A stretch of 7,838 nt of DNA from Ruminococcus_C sp963590855 (GTDB lineage: Bacteria > Bacillota > Clostridia > Oscillospirales > Ruminococcaceae). Each line of letters begins with the position of its first letter. Within the stretch, counting starts at the first letter, position 1. The translations under genes and the position numbers were made by a program. The stretch is from contig CAVAQT010000054.1 of NCBI GenBank assembly GCA_963590855.1, forward strand, positions 1 to 7,838, read 5' to 3'. The notes below the pieces were generated by a model. The model ran no database searches, was not told the DNA's origin, and saw nothing but the letters and a program-made list of their open reading frames with translations. This document shows positions 6,291-7,838 of the stretch, piece by piece.

Positions 6291-6802
6291 ATGAAAAAAG
6301 CGCTTATCACGGTCATCGCGGCATGGTCGGCTCTGCGATTGTGAGAGAGCTTGAAAGACAGGGCTATCACAATATTATTACGAGAACACATAAGGAGCTG
6401 GACTTGCAGCGTCAGGACGCGGTGGAGGAGTTCTTCGCACAGGAAAAGCCGGAATATGTCTTTCTCGCGGCGGCGAAGGTCGGCGGCATTGTCGCCAATC
6501 AGGAGGCGCTGGCGGACTTCATGTACGACAATATGCTGCTCGAAATGAACGTCATCCACTCCGCGTGGAAAAACGGCTGCAAGAAGCTGGAGTTTCTCGG
6601 CTCGTCCTGCATCTATCCCCGTATGGCACCGCAGCCTATGAAGGAGAGCTGCCTGCTGACCGGGGAGTTGGAAAAGACCAACGAAGCCTATGCGCTGGCA
6701 AAGATCAGCGGGCTGAAATACTGCGAGTTTCTGAACCGTCAATATGGCACGGACTATATCTCCGTCATGCCCACGAATCTCTACGGTCCCAACGACAACT
6801 AG
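6291..6802 (+). pseudogene. fcl: Truncated, frameshifted GDP-L-fucose synthase
   Basis: The intact enzyme (about 310-320 residues; Fcl/WcaG, GMER) epimerises and reduces GDP-4-keto-6-deoxymannose to GDP-L-fucose, the last step of the de novo route. The start at 6291 has TGGAGG (6280-6285) and reads MKKALIT, then loses frame: at 6309-6314 the sequence ACGGTC would need one more G to read T-G-H of the expected ITGHRGMVGSAIV. Restoring that base joins it to the open frame from 6323. That frame is otherwise well kept, with HKELDLQ, VFLAAAKVGGI, SSCIYP, and the catalytic YALAK (Tyr about 134, Lys about 138 in restored numbering). It ends at GPNDN followed by TAG, so the C-terminal 45% including the substrate-binding domain is missing. 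The gene is dead twice over unless translation starts internally at 6323, which would lose the NADP-binding loop start. A sequencing error could explain the frameshift but not the truncation. Confidence 0.9.
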
Positions 6803-6870
6803 AGCTATGGAATCCCGAATACAAGGGGTTTGACGATTATATGCACGCTTTTCTTATGCGTTATCAATAA
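6802..6870 (+). pseudogene. 3' coding tail of a foreign gene fused to fcl
   Basis: Immediately after the break in fcl, another frame reads ELWNPEYKGFDDYMHAFLMR plus two residues and a TAA at 6868-6870. This is not the C-terminus of GDP-fucose synthase. The YKGFDDY core resembles the KGIDDYL tail seen in TOPRIM-type primase proteins of plasmids and integrative elements (from memory, DUF3854-like), so I tentatively read it as the end of such a gene. It has no start of its own. With only 22 residues the assignment is weak, but the change of frame and content at about 6801 is clear. Confidence 0.35.
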
Positions 6871-6912
6871 CAAAGTATAAAACCAAAATAATTACCCAAA
6901 ATAAATATAAAG

Positions 6913-6957
6913 TATTTTAGCTAAACCCTTGACGTATTAGCTAAAATAGCGTATAAT
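6913..6957 (+). promoter_or_regulatory. Toxin-antitoxin promoter with paired operators
   Basis: A strong sigma-70 promoter is visible: TTGACG (6929-6934), a 17-base spacer and TATAAT (6952-6957). It is overlapped by a perfect 12-bp inverted repeat, TATTTTAGCTAA (6913-6924) and TTAGCTAAAATA (6937-6948), separated by 12 bp. Each arm contains the self-palindrome TTAGCTAA, so two dimer-binding sites lie 20 bp apart centre to centre, about two helical turns, on the same DNA face and straddling the -35 box. This fits autorepression by the Phd-like antitoxin encoded downstream, alone or with its toxin. Confidence 0.85.
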
Positions 6958-6986
6958 AATATTCGCCAATAAAGGAGGCGTTTTAT

Positions 6987-7220
6987 ATGACAACTGTAAC
7001 TGCAACTGATATTCAGAATAATTTCGGTAAGTATCTTCAATTGGTACAAACAGGCGAAGAAGTCATTATCCTGCGTAATGGTCTGGAAATGGCAAGACTT
7101 ATATCGCATGATAAAACCGTTTCATTTCTTTCCGACTCTCTGGTAGGTGTCTTAAAAAATGATTATGATGACAAGAAAATGAAAGCGGAAAGGATGAGCA
7201 AATATGAAAGCGCTGATTGA
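6987..7220 (+). CDS. Phd/YefM-family antitoxin
   Basis: This 77-residue protein has the Phd/YefM pattern: an N-terminal DNA-binding fold (MTTVTATDIQNNFGKYLQLV, then GEEVIILRNGLEMARLI) and a charged C-terminal region (DYDDKKMKAERMSKYESAD) that would wrap the toxin. In the known family the antitoxin neutralises the toxin and represses the operon. The start is set by AAAGGAGG (6971-6978) eight bases upstream. Its last 17 bases overlap the toxin gene, the usual coupled arrangement. The strong promoter and paired operators directly upstream support autoregulation. Base composition is much more AT-rich than in the genes to the left, as expected for a transferred module. Confidence 0.9.
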   Translation: MTTVTATDIQNNFGKYLQLVQTGEEVIILRNGLEMARLISHDKTVSFLSDSLVGVLKNDYDDKKMKAERMSKYESAD

Positions 7221-7611
7221 TACAAATGTCATTCTTGATGTTTTGTGCAACAGATTACCGTTTGTCGAAGATGCTCAGAAATTATTCAGATTATGCGAAG
7301 TTAACAAAATAACAGGATATATATCTGCACTTTCAATTCCAAACATAATCTATATTATGAGAAAAGAGCTTGATGCAGATAAAATAAGTGACATTCTTGA
7401 AAAACTCTCACTTATTTTCACAATAGCGGATTTGAAAAGCTCAGATTTAACAAAAGCTGTCAAGCTTGGGTTTGACGACTACGAAGATGCGTTCCAAAGT
7501 GTTTGTGCGTCCAGAATTAAAGCAGATTATATTGTTACAAGAAATATTAAGGACTTCTCAGGCAGTAAAGTTACGGCTATAAAGCCGTCTGAACTTTTTG
7601 AACGCCTATGA
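7204..7611 (+). CDS. PIN-domain toxin (VapC-like ribonuclease)
   Basis: This 135-residue protein is a PIN-domain nuclease of the VapC type. Family members are metal-dependent ribonucleases that cut tRNA or rRNA and stop growth when the antitoxin decays. The first acidic site is clear in ALIDTNVILDVL (Asp6), the third in FDDYEDAFQ (Asp95, with Asp91, Asp92 and Glu94 nearby) and the last in VTRNIKDF (Asn114, Asp117). The usual second acid, a glutamate near residue 43-48, is replaced by SALSIPNIIY, as in a subgroup of PIN proteins; whether activity is reduced is unknown. Start 7204 has AAAGGA (7189-7194) and overlaps the antitoxin by 17 bp. Pairing of a PIN toxin with a Phd-type antitoxin is a known combination. 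Confidence 0.9.
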   Translation: MKALIDTNVILDVLCNRLPFVEDAQKLFRLCEVNKITGYISALSIPNIIYIMRKELDADKISDILEKLSLIFTIADLKSSDLTKAVKLGFDDYEDAFQSVCASRIKADYIVTRNIKDFSGSKVTAIKPSELFERL

Positions 7612-7626
7612 AAGCTAAGTGAACAA

Positions 7627-7838
7627 ATGAAGAGGTGGGTGTTATTTGTAATAGACATCGGCGGTTATACGACAGATGTTTTGCTTCTTAAAAACGGTAA
7701 ACCGGACTTGCGATTCTGCCGCAGTCTTGAAACCGGTATTATCACGATGAACAACGAAATTGCGCGTAAAGTAAGTGCATTGCATGATATGCTTATAGAA
7801 GATGAACACATCAGTGCGGTTCTTACCGGTGCGGATAC
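7627..7838 (+). CDS. ParM-like actin ATPase, N-terminally truncated, runs off window
   Basis: The frame from 7627 is open to the window edge (70 codons seen). It reads WVLFVIDIGGYTTDVLLLKNGKP, then SLETGIITMNNEIARKV and ISAVLTGAD. DIGGYTTDV is the phosphate-2 motif of ParM/Alp-type plasmid-segregating actins, where it normally lies near the middle of a protein of over 300 residues. Here it comes at about residue 9, so the N-terminal half with the first phosphate loop is missing. The ORF begins 15 bp after the toxin stop. The upstream ribosome site is poor, and a GTG at 7639 is also possible. I infer a remnant of a plasmid or element partition gene that was cut when the toxin-antitoxin module or a rearrangement landed in it. 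The real 3' end lies outside. Confidence 0.75.
   Translation, partial: MKRWVLFVIDIGGYTTDVLLLKNGKPDLRFCRSLETGIITMNNEIARKVSALHDMLIEDEHISAVLTGAD

Overview
The window looks like a piece of a gut-type Firmicutes chromosome, most likely a Clostridia / Oscillospiraceae-like organism. This is inferred from strong AGGAGG-type ribosome binding sites, GC-rich codon use with many GCG/CTG/GGC codons, and the style of the AraC and HTH proteins; no rRNA or marker gene is present to confirm it. There is no CRISPR array, tRNA or rRNA. All recognisable genes lie on the + strand.

Left part (1-6140), GC-rich: the 3' end of a capF-type nucleotide-sugar gene (UDP-FucNAc pathway) is followed by a very short VanZ-like membrane ORF that seems to lack the family's core. 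Next comes a probable two-gene unit: an AraC-family regulator and a 962-residue bifunctional L-fucokinase / GDP-L-fucose pyrophosphorylase (Fkp type). After that is a free-standing 243-residue two-HTH DNA-binding protein. Both the AraC and fkp start codons overlap the stop codon of a tiny upstream ORF that has the better-placed Shine-Dalgarno, suggesting translational coupling.

An identical 14-bp sequence, ATTTAACTTGTAAC, occurs three times in direct orientation (1364, 5337, 6127). Each copy lies just behind the end of a gene or ORF, and two follow hairpin terminators. The copies cut the region into an AraC-fkp block and an HTH-gene block. No standard feature explains them.

Middle (6141-6870): a promoter-like region with a perfect 12-bp palindrome leads into a broken GDP-L-fucose synthase gene (fcl). 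It has a one-base frameshift at codon 8 and stops abruptly after the GPNDN motif, at a sharp junction near 6801 with a short foreign coding tail. The final step of the de novo GDP-fucose route is therefore dead at this locus, while the salvage enzyme Fkp is intact.

Right part (6871-7838), clearly AT-rich and probably of plasmid or integrative-element origin: a Phd-type antitoxin and PIN-domain toxin pair under a textbook sigma-70 promoter overlapped by two TTAGCTAA operators, followed 15 bp later by the C-terminal half of a ParM-like actin gene that runs off the window.

Taken together, this is a surface-glycan (fucose / FucNAc) region in which fucosylation appears to depend on scavenged L-fucose under AraC control, joined to the eroded edge of a mobile element carrying maintenance functions.
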